Shown: one piece after another, positions 9,298-17,419 of the stretch
Layout of the letters: each line of letters begins with the position of its first letter
Numbering within the stretch: the first letter of the stretch is position 1
Assembly (NCBI RefSeq): GCF_042662225.1
Contig: NZ_JBHSYQ010000006.1
Location: 1 to 64,000, forward strand
Origin: Nibribacter roseus
Lineage (GTDB): Bacteria > Bacteroidota > Bacteroidia > Cytophagales > Hymenobacteraceae
Direction: 5' to 3'
DNA: 64,000 nucleotides
The notes under the pieces: generated by a model
What the model was told of the DNA's origin: nothing
Seen by the model: the letters and a program-made list of their open reading frames with translations, nothing else
The model's database searches: none
Position numbers and translations under genes: made by a program

Positions 9298-9455
9298 CCT
9301 TTGTTGGTGTTATCACCAACAAGGGAGACTGCGATTCTAATGGTAAAAGCACAGCTGCTTTTTCTCCTGAAGCCTTTGGTTTTCGACACAGGCTTCAGGA
9401 AAAGGCGTTTGTAACTATAAGCACAATCTTGCTTGTTGGTGATAACACCAACAAG
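9298..9455. repeat. Mosaic element: two inverted palindromes flanking a hairpin
   Basis: A 22-base palindrome (TTGTTGGTG, 4-base loop, complement) at 9301-9322 recurs as an exact inverted copy at 9433-9454; the loops are TTAT and ATAA. Between them lies a hairpin with CCTGAAGCC pairing GGCTTCAGG (about 9360-9403). The symmetrical build resembles a BIME or a small MITE. Confidence 0.65.
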
Positions 9456-9514
9456 GGCGACGGGTGATGCGGCTGAAACGGGAGGTGAAAAATTTGTTCG
9501 GCTATATTTTTATG

Positions 9515-9550
9515 TGTTTTGGACTTGTTTTCGTTAAAACAGCTCCAAAA
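9515..9550. repeat. Family A palindrome (copy 4)
   Basis: TGTTTTGGA pairs with TCCAAAA, and inner TTGTTTT pairs with AAAACA. It lies 82 bases past the rdgB stop (minus strand). Confidence 0.7.
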
Positions 9551-9632
9551 TGCACCGCCAAACTGAGTCAAGCATATATGTCTCCAAAAGACCCTTCTTC
9601 ATTCACTCCTTCAATCATTCACTCATTAATCT

Positions 9633-10229
9633 TCACGTTCCTGTCTGCACGTAGCGGTGCCGTAGAAACGATACTAGCTGCTGAACGGCACGGCCGCGGT
9701 GGCTTATTTCGTTCTTTTCCTGGCTGCTCATCTCAGCGAAGGTGCGGCTATGCCCTTCGGGTACAAAAATGGGGTCATAGCCAAAGCCTTGGGCTCCGCG
9801 GGGCGTTTCTATGATATGGCCTTCTACAATACCATCGAATAAATGCTGCTCACCGCCCTCCAGAATCAGGGCAATGGAAGTTCTGAACCTGGCTTTGCGG
9901 TTTTCTTTTCCGGCTAATCCTTCCAAAACCTTCTGCATGTTAGCTTGGTTATCTCGTTGTGGCCCCGCATAACGGGCAGAATAAACGCCTGGCTCATTAT
10001 TTAAGGCTTCTACCTCAAGACCGGTGTCATCTGCGAAACACATGATTTTATAGCGGTCCCAGACATAAGTGGCTTTCTGAAGGGCATTTCCTTCTAAGGT
10101 GTCCTGTTCTTCGGGCAGTTCTTCGGTGCAGCCAATGTCAGTAAGGCTGGTAATTTCAAAGGGTGCTCCAAGCAGTTGCTGAATTTCCTGCAGTTTGTGG
10201 GCATTGTTAGAGGCAAAACAGATTTTCAT
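9633..10229 (-). CDS. rdgB: XTP/dITP diphosphatase (RdgB/HAM1 family)
   Basis: 198 residues from the ATG at 10229 (MKICFASNNAHKLQEI). The open frame extends 23 codons further upstream but lacks conservation features there. The N-terminal ASNNAHKLQEI matches the family's (S/T)xNxxKxxE signature, ADDTGLEV is the catalytic-site acidic motif, and EISHRGRAVQQ near the C-terminus is the SHR substrate-binding motif. The enzyme hydrolyses non-canonical purine triphosphates (ITP, dITP, XTP) to monophosphates, keeping them out of DNA and RNA. It is a stand-alone minus-strand gene between repeat-rich intergenic regions. Confidence 0.93.
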   Translation of the reverse strand: MKICFASNNAHKLQEIQQLLGAPFEITSLTDIGCTEELPEEQDTLEGNALQKATYVWDRYKIMCFADDTGLEVEALNNEPGVYSARYAGPQRDNQANMQKVLEGLAGKENRKARFRTSIALILEGGEQHLFDGIVEGHIIETPRGAQGFGYDPIFVPEGHSRTFAEMSSQEKNEISHRGRAVQQLVSFLRHRYVQTGT

Positions 10230-10582
10230 AGGTAGGCAATGTGCTGAAAGGCTAGTATACGGCAAGAAGGAGTAAAAACAAAACAGACAAGCAGGCATTT
10301 GGCTCTTATAGTATAGTAAGGAGTAGAACTAGTCCCAATTATTTTTCTTTGGTTACCTTTGCACCGCTTTCCTTGCCTAAAGTTGTCTTGTATGTAGCTA
10401 AACCTATTGTTGGTTGCTTAACTAAGTAAAGGCAGGTGCTGCTGAAAAAGTTAAGAGCAGGAAGGCCAAATGCAGGAATTTTTATTGATAAGTTTTGGCA
10501 GGTGTCTGTATATTACAGAATTATAGGTGAAAACCTGCCTTGATGCGGTTCTCTAAAAAAGAATATAGAATAAGAAATACGG
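10230..10582. other. Divergent promoter region, rdgB / mla operon
   Basis: A TACCTTTG -7-like box reads toward the mla operon at 10354-10361, and a hairpin (GGCAGGT 10497-10503 with ACCTGCC 10533-10539, inner CTGT/ACAG) lies in the presumed leader about 45-85 bases before the operon start. No ORF is credible. Confidence 0.45.
10354..10361 (+). promoter_or_regulatory. Candidate -7 box upstream of the mla operon
   Basis: TACCTTTG fits TAnnTTTG. It would give a leader of roughly 215 bases before the permease ATG. No -33 element at the right distance is evident, so this is tentative. Confidence 0.35.
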
Positions 10583-11395
10583 ATGGAGGTAAGCCCCGAG
10601 AATGAAAAACGTGTAAGAACCAGACGGAGCCGTGTGATATCCAGAAAGATAGACCGCTTCTTTTTGGCGCTTTACGACATCTTTTCATTCAACGTCAGAT
10701 TTTTCAAGGAGGTGTTTCTGCCGCCGTATGAGGGCAAGGAAATCATCAGGCAGTGTTACGAGATAGGGGTAAGGTCATTGCCGCTTATCTCCCTGACGGG
10801 CTTCATTATAGGTATTGTGTTCATGAACCAGTCGCGCCCGTCCTTAGCTGAGTTTGGGGCTACATCATGGTTGCCCTCGCTGGTTTCCTTGGCCATTGTG
10901 CGGGCTTTGGCTCCATTGGTGACCGCCCTGATTGGGGCAGGACGTATTGGTTCTATGATAGGAGCCGAGTTAGGCTCTATGAAGGTAACCGAGCAGATAG
11001 ACGCCATGGAAGTGTCGGCTACCAATCCGTTCAAGTTTTTGGTGGTGAGCCGGGTGCTGGCCACCACGTTTATGATTCCGGCGCTGATGATGTATACCAT
11101 GCTGGTGGCGTTGTTGGGGGCGTACCTGAACGTGAGTGCCAATGAAGGTACCTCTTTTGTGACTTATTTCACACAGGTATTTGATGCCATTACGTTTCTA
11201 GATATTTTCTCTTCGGTTATAAAATCTACTTTGTTTGGCTACACCATTGGCATGGTTGGCTGCTACAAAGGCTATAATTCTTCAAAAGGAACCGAGGGAG
11301 TAGGCAAGGCCGCTAATTCTTCCGTAGTAACGGCTATGTTTCTGGTGTTTATTGAGGAGCTTTTGTCTCTGCAGGTAATCACGGCACTACGTTAA
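10583..11395 (+). CDS. mlaE: MlaE-family ABC transporter permease
   Basis: 270 residues, the usual length of MlaE/YrbE permeases. After a basic N-terminus (about 20 residues) come the family signatures: GxIIGIVFMNQSRPSLAEFG-like segment at about 78-97, ALAPLVTALIGAGRIGSMIGAELGSM-type segment at about 110-135, and the EQIDAMEVSATNPFKFLVVSR block. It forms the inner-membrane channel of an MCE system that moves phospholipids between inner and outer membranes. It is first in a three-gene operon; the ATPase starts 16 bases after its stop with a purine-rich AGGAGGGAGG stretch between them. Confidence 0.92.
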   Translation: MEVSPENEKRVRTRRSRVISRKIDRFFLALYDIFSFNVRFFKEVFLPPYEGKEIIRQCYEIGVRSLPLISLTGFIIGIVFMNQSRPSLAEFGATSWLPSLVSLAIVRALAPLVTALIGAGRIGSMIGAELGSMKVTEQIDAMEVSATNPFKFLVVSRVLATTFMIPALMMYTMLVALLGAYLNVSANEGTSFVTYFTQVFDAITFLDIFSSVIKSTLFGYTIGMVGCYKGYNSSKGTEGVGKAANSSVVTAMFLVFIEELLSLQVITALR

Positions 11396-11411
11396 CAAAG
11401 GAGGGAGGGAG

Positions 11412-12185
11412 ATGAAAAAAGGACAACCGGTTATAGACAGAAGCATCAGCGTTATTTCCATCAAGAATCTGGTGAAATCGTTTGGCGACCTAGACGTGCT
11501 CAGGGGTGTTGACCTTGATCTTTACAAAGGTGAAAACCTGGTGGTGCTTGGCAAATCCGGAACAGGGAAATCGGTGTTGATTAAAATAATCTCCGGCCTG
11601 CTGCGTCCAGACGAAGGAACCGTGAATGTGCTCGGCGAGGATGTGCCCCAGCTGCGAGGGCGTGATTTGGACCGTCTGCGCTTGAGGATCGGGTTCTCAT
11701 TTCAGAACAGCGCCTTGTATGATAGTATGACTATCAAGAAAAACCTGGAATTTCCTCTGGTGCGCAACCAGAAAGATTTAACCAGGGGAGAGGTGCTGCA
11801 AAGAGTGGAAACGGTATTAGACGCAGTGGGGCTGTCGCAAACCATTAACCAGATGCCCTCAGAGCTATCGGGTGGGCAGCGGAAGCGGATTGGCATTGCG
11901 CGTACGCTGATTCTGAACCCAGACATCATGCTCTATGATGAGCCAACCGCCGGTCTTGACCCTATTACTTGTATAGAGATCAATAACCTTATTAATGAGG
12001 TGCAGGAGCGCTTCCATACTTCTTCCATTATCATTACCCACGACTTAACCTGCGCCAAGGCAGTAGGTGACCGGATGGTGATGTTGTTAGACGGGGTATT
12101 TCAGCGGCAGGGCACCTTTGAAGAAGTGTTCAATACCGATGATAAGCGGGTAAAATTATTTTACGATTACAATTTCATAGACTAA
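11412..12185 (+). CDS. mlaF: MlaF-type ABC transporter ATP-binding protein
   Basis: 257 residues. Walker A GKSGTGKS is at about residues 47-54, the ABC signature is LSGGQRKRIGIARTL, and Walker B is IMLYDEPTAGLDP, followed by the switch His in IIITHDL. The sequence LSGGQ-RKR-IGIAR is typical of the MlaF subgroup. It powers the MCE lipid transporter with the permease encoded just upstream. The stop directly abuts the ATG of the MCE gene (TAA then ATG, no gap), indicating coupled translation. The ATG at 11412 is preceded by GGGAGGGAG, one of the few Shine-Dalgarno-like sites in the window. Confidence 0.95.
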   Translation: MKKGQPVIDRSISVISIKNLVKSFGDLDVLRGVDLDLYKGENLVVLGKSGTGKSVLIKIISGLLRPDEGTVNVLGEDVPQLRGRDLDRLRLRIGFSFQNSALYDSMTIKKNLEFPLVRNQKDLTRGEVLQRVETVLDAVGLSQTINQMPSELSGGQRKRIGIARTLILNPDIMLYDEPTAGLDPITCIEINNLINEVQERFHTSSIIITHDLTCAKAVGDRMVMLLDGVFQRQGTFEEVFNTDDKRVKLFYDYNFID

Positions 12186-13295
12186 ATGAGTGCAGAAGAA
12201 AATAGAAGGTCTGTTGTCGTAGGCATATTTGTGTTGCTAGCCATATTAATATTAGTGGCGGGTATTTTTGTGCTGGGCGGCCAGCAGAAACGCTTTGCCG
12301 AAACTATTGAGGTAAGCGCTCTTTTTGAGGATGTAACCGGCCTGAAAAAAGGAAACCACGTGATTTACTCAGGCGTGCGGGTGGGCGTGGTCAACAGCAT
12401 TAAGCTAGTGGAGAACTCCAAAATAGCCGTGACCATGTCTATTGAGGAAAGCGCCCGTAGGTTTATTCACAATGATGCTTTTGCCAAGGTGGGTTCTGAA
12501 AGTTTAATTGGTAACAAAACAGTGGTAGTGTACGGTGGTACCGAAACAGCCCCGGCCATTGAAGACGGCGCCATTCTTCGCACGGAAGAACAGTTAAGTA
12601 CCGAGGAAATGATGCAGACGCTGCAGGAAAACAACAAAAACCTGCAAGCCATCACCAATGATGTAAAACAGCTGAGCAGTAGCTTGGTGAAAGGCGAAGG
12701 TCTGGCTGGGGCATTACTCACAGACGAAAGGCTGGCCAACAACTTCCGCACTATAGTTGCCAACTTGGAAAGGACTTCGGCCAGTAGTGTGCGTGCCTCA
12801 CAAGCCCTTACTAGATTCACGAACAAGCTGAACACAGAAGGCGGCTTAGCCGATGAACTGCTCACTGATACAGTGGTATACAACCGCCTGAAACGCACCG
12901 CAGCCGAATTGGAGCAAACCATGGCCACCGCCTCGGCCCTGACTGCCAAAATAAACAACACGGCCAGCAAGCTCAACACCACTGACAATGCCTTGGGTGT
13001 GCTTCTCAACGACGAGCAGTTTGCCACCGATTTGCAACTGACCATGCAAAACCTGGAGGCAGGCACCGATAAGTTAGACGCCAACATGGAAAGCCTGCAG
13101 CACAGCATCTTGCTCAACGGTTTTTTCCGCCGCAAAGCTCGGCGTGAGGCCCGTCAAAAAGAAAGAGAGAAAGAAAAGCAGGAGCGTTTATTAAAGCTCG
13201 AAGAAAAGAAGAATTTAAAGAAAGGAATACAACCTTCAACAGTTCCACCCACAGCAGACACCGTAACGGTTATCAAGCCAATCAAGATAGACTAA
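12186..13295 (+). CDS. mlaD: MlaD/MCE family lipid-binding protein
   Basis: 369 residues. A single N-terminal membrane helix (about 10-29, VVVGIFVLLAILILVAGIF) anchors it to the inner membrane. One MCE domain follows at about 38-120 (motifs LFEDVTGLKKGNHVIYSGVRVG and ESLIGNKTVVVYGG segments). The remaining 200 residues are predicted largely helical, with repeated LTDERLANN / LLTDTVVYNRL / LLNDEQFATDL units spaced about 45-50 residues apart, a feature of long MCE proteins. The C-terminus is a charged Lys/Arg/Glu tail (about 318-347) ending in a Pro/Thr-rich segment. It binds lipid substrates in the periplasm for the MlaEF complex. A family A palindrome 24 bases after the stop closes the operon. 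Confidence 0.92.
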   Translation: MSAEENRRSVVVGIFVLLAILILVAGIFVLGGQQKRFAETIEVSALFEDVTGLKKGNHVIYSGVRVGVVNSIKLVENSKIAVTMSIEESARRFIHNDAFAKVGSESLIGNKTVVVYGGTETAPAIEDGAILRTEEQLSTEEMMQTLQENNKNLQAITNDVKQLSSSLVKGEGLAGALLTDERLANNFRTIVANLERTSASSVRASQALTRFTNKLNTEGGLADELLTDTVVYNRLKRTAAELEQTMATASALTAKINNTASKLNTTDNALGVLLNDEQFATDLQLTMQNLEAGTDKLDANMESLQHSILLNGFFRRKARREARQKEREKEKQERLLKLEEKKNLKKGIQPSTVPPTADTVTVIKPIKID

Positions 13296-13318
13296 CCCAT
13301 CAGAAGAGCTGCCAGCGT

Positions 13319-13360
13319 CATATTTTAGGCCTGTTTTTAAGAAAACAGGCCTAAAATATG
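13319..13360. repeat. Family A palindrome (copy 5), bidirectional terminator candidate
   Basis: Perfect 19-base arms (CATATTTTAGGCCTGTTTT and complement) around the 4-base loop TAAG. It lies between the convergent MCE and phosphoribosyltransferase genes, 23 and 24 bases from their stops, with no other terminator present. Confidence 0.88.
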
Positions 13361-13384
13361 GCGAATCTCTCACTTAAGCGGTTG

Positions 13385-13894
13385 TTAGATTAAATACGCT
13401 CCCCACTCCCCATTTTCCTGTACTACTCTTATATGTTCACGTAAAGTAGTAGCTAAAGAATAACCTGTATAAGTAGCCGCTATTGGGTAAAGCGGGTGGT
13501 GACGGTTAATCAAAGTGGCAATTTCCAGCTTTTTGCAGTCCTTCTCCAGAAACACCCGCAGTGTATAGGCAAGGGTTTTGCCAGTGTTCAGCACATCATC
13601 TACTAGTACCACGGCGGTATCTTTCAATGACTCAGGCAATGGCGTTATCTGAATTTCGTGCTCCAGCGGTTCCGTTTTATGTAGCCTTACCTCAATGAGT
13701 TGAATCTCCAGCGGTGAAATATTTTTCAGTTCCTGCTCCAGTTGTTGCGCCAGAAAATAGCCGTTTTCGTGAATGCCTGCCAACACCAGCTTCTTTTCCT
13801 CAAAATTTTGTTCATAAATTTCAAAGGCAATTCGCTTAACTTTTTGCAGAATCTGCTGGTGTTCCAGAATGAGGCTCTCTTTTGTGAAGACCAT
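13385..13894 (-). CDS. Phosphoribosyltransferase family protein (PyrR-like)
   Basis: 169 residues of type I phosphoribosyltransferase fold. The PRPP-binding loop VVLVDDVLNTGKT is at about residues 95-107, preceded by the hood region and LAGIHENGYFLAQQL at about 38-52. The overall plan resembles PyrR (uracil phosphoribosyltransferase/attenuation regulator) and hypoxanthine PRTases, but the residues that would tell base specificity are not diagnostic. It should transfer a phosphoribosyl group to a base or act as a regulator. It is a single-gene unit facing the mla operon, with copy 5 of the palindrome as the shared terminator. Confidence 0.8.
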   Translation of the reverse strand: MVFTKESLILEHQQILQKVKRIAFEIYEQNFEEKKLVLAGIHENGYFLAQQLEQELKNISPLEIQLIEVRLHKTEPLEHEIQITPLPESLKDTAVVLVDDVLNTGKTLAYTLRVFLEKDCKKLEIATLINRHHPLYPIAATYTGYSLATTLREHIRVVQENGEWGAYLI

Positions 13895-14020
13895 AGGGTG
13901 GCGGTGTTTTTAACGGCCTAAAATTATCAAAATATTGGAGTAACCGCGCAAAATCTGAAAAAGCTCTGTACTTGTGGAAATTATTTCTACATAAGAGTTT
14001 TATAATTACACAAGATGTGT

Positions 14021-14028
14021 TAATTTTG
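14021..14028 (+). promoter_or_regulatory. Bacteroidetes -7 box for rpmE
   Basis: TAATTTTG followed by CA matches TAnnTTTG and lies 42 bases before the rpmE ATG, giving a leader of about 33-35 bases. The A+T-rich sequence upstream contains a TTTT at about the -33 position. Confidence 0.6.
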
Positions 14029-14069
14029 CAGTCCTATTCGAGAAACTCGTTGTTTAAATATACAGAATA

Positions 14070-14312
14070 ATGAAAAAGGACATCCATCCTGAATACAGAG
14101 AAGTAGTTTTCCAAGATACTTCCAGTGACTTCAAATTTATCACACGTTCTACCATGAACTCAAGTGAGACCATTACCATGGAAGACGGAAAAACCTACCC
14201 AGTTATCAAGGTGGAGGTTTCTTCTGCTTCTCACCCGTTCTACACTGGTAAAAACCTTTTCGTGGATACTGCCGGTCGTATTGATAAGTTCAAGCAGCGT
14301 TACAAAAAATAA
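14070..14312 (+). CDS. rpmE: 50S ribosomal protein L31, type B
   Basis: 80 residues: MKKDIHPEYREVVFQD opens the protein, and the middle contains SHPFYTGKNLFVDTAGRIDKF, diagnostic of L31. There is no CxxC pair, so this is the zinc-independent type B (C-) form, longer than the zinc-binding type. It is a bridge protein of the large subunit. The gene has its own promoter (14021) and a strong terminator (14339-14370). Confidence 0.96.
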   Translation: MKKDIHPEYREVVFQDTSSDFKFITRSTMNSSETITMEDGKTYPVIKVEVSSASHPFYTGKNLFVDTAGRIDKFKQRYKK

Positions 14313-14338
14313 GCCTAATTTTAGGTATTGCGTATAAG

Positions 14339-14370
14339 GGTCTTTCTGAATTTCAGAAAGACCTTTTTTA
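14339..14370 (+). terminator. Intrinsic terminator of rpmE
   Basis: GGTCTTTCTG pairs with CAGAAAGACC around AATTT, followed by TTTTTTA. This is a textbook rho-independent terminator 26 bases past the stop. Confidence 0.9.
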
Positions 14371-14380
14371 TTTGTACTCT

Positions 14381-15607
14381 ATGAACATCATTCTCTTTGA
14401 TGACCCCGAATTACGGGCTAATCTGCTGCCGTTTACTTTTACTCGGCCCGTGGCCGACATTCGTGTAGGTATTCTGACAATTGCCCAAAAATGGCGAGAG
14501 TTGTCAGGAGAGGTGGTGTCTTATTTAACGCAAGACTACCTGCAGGCCAAGTACAGCCAATATACAGCCGGCAGTCCCTCTATTTACGTTAATGGAGCCA
14601 TTTGCCCTACTCCTAAGTTATTTGAGCTGATTAAAAGACTACCGGTGGGGGAAAGTCTGGTGCATGAAGGTTTACTGGTGGCCCTGAATGTTGATGGCAT
14701 AGAATTACGTAGTGTGGAAGAGCTTTTCCAACATACCACAAACCGCAGCAGAGAAACTCCACCACCCCCTCTCGACGTCGTACGCCAGCCATGGGATATT
14801 TTCCGGATGAACGGAGACCAAATTCGCTCTGATTTCGAATTAATTACCCAGGGCCGAACGAGCCAGCCAATCACTGACAAGTATACAATAGTTTACAATC
14901 GAGAGAATATCTTCGTAGAGGAGGGGGCAAAAATCAGAGCTGCCATTTTAAATGCCGAGAATGGCCCTATATACATTGGTAAAAACGCAGAGGTGCATGA
15001 AGGGGCAATCATCAGAGGGCCATTCAGCTTGGGCGAGGAAAGTCACGTTAACGTGGGCGGTAAAATGCGCGGTGATATCACCATTGGGCCGTTCTGTAAG
15101 GTTGGCGGCGAGGTGAACAATTGCGTTTTCTTCGGTTACTCCAACAAAGGCCATGAGGGTTTTCTGGGTAACTCTGTGGTAGGAGAATGGTGTAACTTCG
15201 GAGCCGACACAAACGCCTCAAACCTCAAAAACAACTATGCTCAGGTAAAAGCCTTCAGCCACGCACAGGATAAAATGATAGACACCGGCCTGCAGTTCTG
15301 CGGCCTCCTGATGGCCGACCACGTGAAATGCGGCATCAATACCATGTTCAATACCGGTACAGTAGTTGGTGTGGGCGCCAATATTTTCGGGGCCGGATTC
15401 CCGCCAAGTTTCATTCCCTCGTTTATTTGGGGTGGCGCCGCTGGCATGGAAACCTTTCGTCTGCCCAAGTTTTTTGAAGTAGCCGATGCCGTTTTAGGCC
15501 GCCGCGGAATGAAATTCAGCGAAGAAGAACACAAAATTTACGAACACATCTTCAAAGCTACCAAACACAACCGCCCCTGGGACAAACCCGAAACGAAGTT
15601 GGTGTAG
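14381..15607 (+). CDS. GlmU-like sugar nucleotidyltransferase / acyltransferase fusion
   Basis: 408 residues from the ATG at 14381 (MNIILFDDPELRANLLPFTF). A TTG three codons earlier sits in the tail of the rpmE terminator and is rejected. The N-terminal half resembles the Bacteroidetes alternative GlmU family (nucleotidyltransferase part with FTRPVADIRVGILTI). From about residue 185 to 335 there are hexapeptide repeats of a left-handed beta helix (IYIGKNAEVHEGAIIRG, GDITIGPFCKVGGEV, VGVGANIFGAG). Known for the family: proposed UDP-GlcNAc diphosphorylase / GlcN-1-P acetyltransferase in cell-wall precursor synthesis. It should feed peptidoglycan and LPS. It follows rpmE closely but behind a terminator, so it needs its own promoter or read-through. 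Confidence 0.85.
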   Translation: MNIILFDDPELRANLLPFTFTRPVADIRVGILTIAQKWRELSGEVVSYLTQDYLQAKYSQYTAGSPSIYVNGAICPTPKLFELIKRLPVGESLVHEGLLVALNVDGIELRSVEELFQHTTNRSRETPPPPLDVVRQPWDIFRMNGDQIRSDFELITQGRTSQPITDKYTIVYNRENIFVEEGAKIRAAILNAENGPIYIGKNAEVHEGAIIRGPFSLGEESHVNVGGKMRGDITIGPFCKVGGEVNNCVFFGYSNKGHEGFLGNSVVGEWCNFGADTNASNLKNNYAQVKAFSHAQDKMIDTGLQFCGLLMADHVKCGINTMFNTGTVVGVGANIFGAGFPPSFIPSFIWGGAAGMETFRLPKFFEVADAVLGRRGMKFSEEEHKIYEHIFKATKHNRPWDKPETKLV

Positions 15608-15626
15608 GGAAAGAAAAACGCATATC

Positions 15627-15662
15627 GTTTTCGGCTTGCTTTTTGAAAAATAGGCTGGAAAC
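15627..15662. repeat. Family A palindrome (copy 6)
   Basis: GTTTTCGGC pairs imperfectly with GGCTGGAAAC around TTTTTGAAAAA. It lies 19 bases past the stop of the GlmU-like gene. Confidence 0.7.
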
Positions 15663-16170
15663 AGACTAAAGGAGATAGCGCAAAACATACTCAGGCAAGC
15701 CCCGCGCAGCGAATAAAAGCATTGCAACGGCTCAAGCAGCAGTTCACATCCTGCCCGGTCTTCCAGGCGAGGCGGGTCGTGAGGCCTCCCCAAGGAAAGG
15801 GGAGCACGCATATACTTTTAAACTGGCTAAAACCGAAGCCAGCAATGAAACAGCGGACGCTAGTCAAGTGGTAAAAATGAAGAGAAGCTGTCTGAGCGGC
15901 AGCGAGTTCTTCTCTTCTTGATTCTTTTGCTTACTTTTCTCATCAAGGAGAAAAGTAAGGCCCAGTCAGCGAGGCGAAAGTCAGCAGAAAGAGTTATGAG
16001 TCTTGAGTCGCGAGTCTAGAGTCGGCAGAATGAAAAATAACAATTCTTTTCGCAGTCATTAATCAACGCCACTCAAGAGATTGGCTGTCCGTCAGTTCGT
16101 AGAGCGATTACGCTAGCTCTACACACAACCTCCTTTAAACAATCAACAATAAGCCATCAACAATCAACCA

Positions 16171-16204
16171 TTTCAGCCTATTTTCAGAAAAACAGCGCAA
16201 AAAC
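16171..16204. repeat. Family A palindrome (copy 7), degenerate
   Basis: TTTCAGCCTATTTT and AAAACAGCGCAAAAAC show the family layout with several mismatches. It lies just upstream of the holB promoter region. Confidence 0.45.
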
Positions 16205-16285
16205 AGCAGCACAACCTTATCTTTACGGCAGCAATGAAACGCAATCCGGCATCAGTGCTCTGAATCTCAAATTACACCTTCTACT

Positions 16286-17410
16286 GTGCAATTCTCTTCT
16301 ATCTACGGCCACGCAGAAACCAAAAAACTGTTGCTGAACTCGGTAAAATCCGGGCACGTGGCGCACGCGCAGCTGTTTTTAGGCACAGACGGAAGTGCCA
16401 ACCTGGCGCTGGCTTTGGCCTACGCCCAATACCTGAACTGTGAGAACCCGCAGCCCGAAGATTCCTGCGGCGTGTGCGCCAGCTGTACCAAAATAGCCAA
16501 GCGCATTCATCCAGATCTGAACTTCGTGATGCCGGTGACCAAAACCAAAGACCAAAGCGAGGCTTTGAGCAAGCACTTCGTGAAACCTTGGCGGGCGTTT
16601 CTGGACGACAGCCCTTACCAGACCCTCAATGACTGGATGCAGTTTATAGGTGCTGAGAACAAACAGGGGAATATCGCCAAAGAAGAAAGCCGCGAACTCA
16701 TCAGGCTTACGTCGTTAAAAGCGTTCGAGGCCAAGTACAAGGTTATTATCATCTGGCTGCCGGAGTTATTGCACCCCACTGCCGCTAACGCTTTACTGAA
16801 GCTGCTAGAAGAGCCACCGGCGGCCACTGTTTTCCTGCTGGTGAGCAACGCCTCAGATAAAATTTTGGCCACCATACTATCACGAACGCAACTGGTGAAA
16901 GTACGGGCCTTCACTGATGAGGAAGTCATTCAGTACCTTACCGAAAAGTTTGGCGTAGAGCAGGAGCGCGCGTACCAGGTAACGCAGTTGGCGGAGGGGA
17001 ACCTGCAGGCCGCGCGCGTGCTGAGTCAGGAAATGACTTCTGACTACTTTACGTTTTTCCTGAGCTGGATGCGCCTGTGCTACAACCATAAATATGATGC
17101 GGTGCTGGAACAAAGCGAGGACTTCCAGAAGTTAGGAAGAGAGAACCAGAAGAACTTTCTGCAGTTTGCCCTGAGCCTGCTGCGCAAGGTGTTGCTGTTT
17201 GGGGTAGATACGCAGTTGATTACTTTTTTACCGCCCCCCGAAATGGATTTCGTGCAGAAGTTTTCGAAGTTGATTCACCAGGGCAACGGTGCACAGCTCA
17301 CGCAGCAGCTCAACGAGGCGCATTACCATATTGAGCGCAACGCCCACCCTAAAATCACGTTTTTGAATACCTCCATCCAAATCGCCCAACTCATCAGGCC
17401 GGTTTCGTAA
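16286..17410 (+). CDS. holB: DNA polymerase III subunit delta'
   Basis: 374 residues, starting at a GTG (16286; QFSSIYGHAETKKLLL). The AAA+ fold is visible but the P-loop is degenerate (LGTDGSANLAL replaces GxxGxGKT), as expected for delta', which does not hydrolyse ATP. A four-cysteine zinc module is present (C52, C61, C64, C67 in CENPQPEDSCGVCASC). ANALLKLLEEPP and LSRTQLVKV are the clamp-loader family's conserved helix and sensor-like motifs. It is a fixed subunit of the clamp loader. hemC begins 9 bases downstream, so the two are probably co-transcribed. A TATCTTTA -7-like box at 16219-16226 is a plausible promoter. Confidence 0.9.
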   Translation: MQFSSIYGHAETKKLLLNSVKSGHVAHAQLFLGTDGSANLALALAYAQYLNCENPQPEDSCGVCASCTKIAKRIHPDLNFVMPVTKTKDQSEALSKHFVKPWRAFLDDSPYQTLNDWMQFIGAENKQGNIAKEESRELIRLTSLKAFEAKYKVIIIWLPELLHPTAANALLKLLEEPPAATVFLLVSNASDKILATILSRTQLVKVRAFTDEEVIQYLTEKFGVEQERAYQVTQLAEGNLQAARVLSQEMTSDYFTFFLSWMRLCYNHKYDAVLEQSEDFQKLGRENQKNFLQFALSLLRKVLLFGVDTQLITFLPPPEMDFVQKFSKLIHQGNGAQLTQQLNEAHYHIERNAHPKITFLNTSIQIAQLIRPVS

Positions 17411-17419
17411 AACATAATT

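Larger units (their letters stand above)
9061..9632. other. Palindrome-rich intergenic region, udk to rdgB
   Basis: The 572 bases hold the udk promoter and several stacked palindromes: family A copies at 9185-9238 and 9515-9550, two inverted copies of a 22-base palindrome at 9301 and 9432, and a hairpin between them. Two plus-strand ORFs here (9178-9414, 9464-9814) are built from these repeats and from the rdgB antisense strand; I do not accept them as genes. Confidence 0.6.
15608..16285. other. Repeat-rich intergenic region before holB
   Basis: The 678 bases hold family A copies at 15627-15662 and 16171-16204, a CTCCCC/GGGGAG hairpin near 15786-15804, a GAAGAGAA...TTCTCTTC pairing near 15879-15918, a TTACTTTTCTC/GAGAAAAGTAA hairpin near 15930-15960, four GAGTC units in 15998-16024, and AATCAACAAT-type direct repeats at 16138-16170. 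No coding ORF is convincing. Confidence 0.5.

Noticed and set aside
9178..9814. Two plus-strand ORFs of 78 and 116 codons
   Set aside because: They consist of palindromic repeats and the antisense of rdgB and have no family features.
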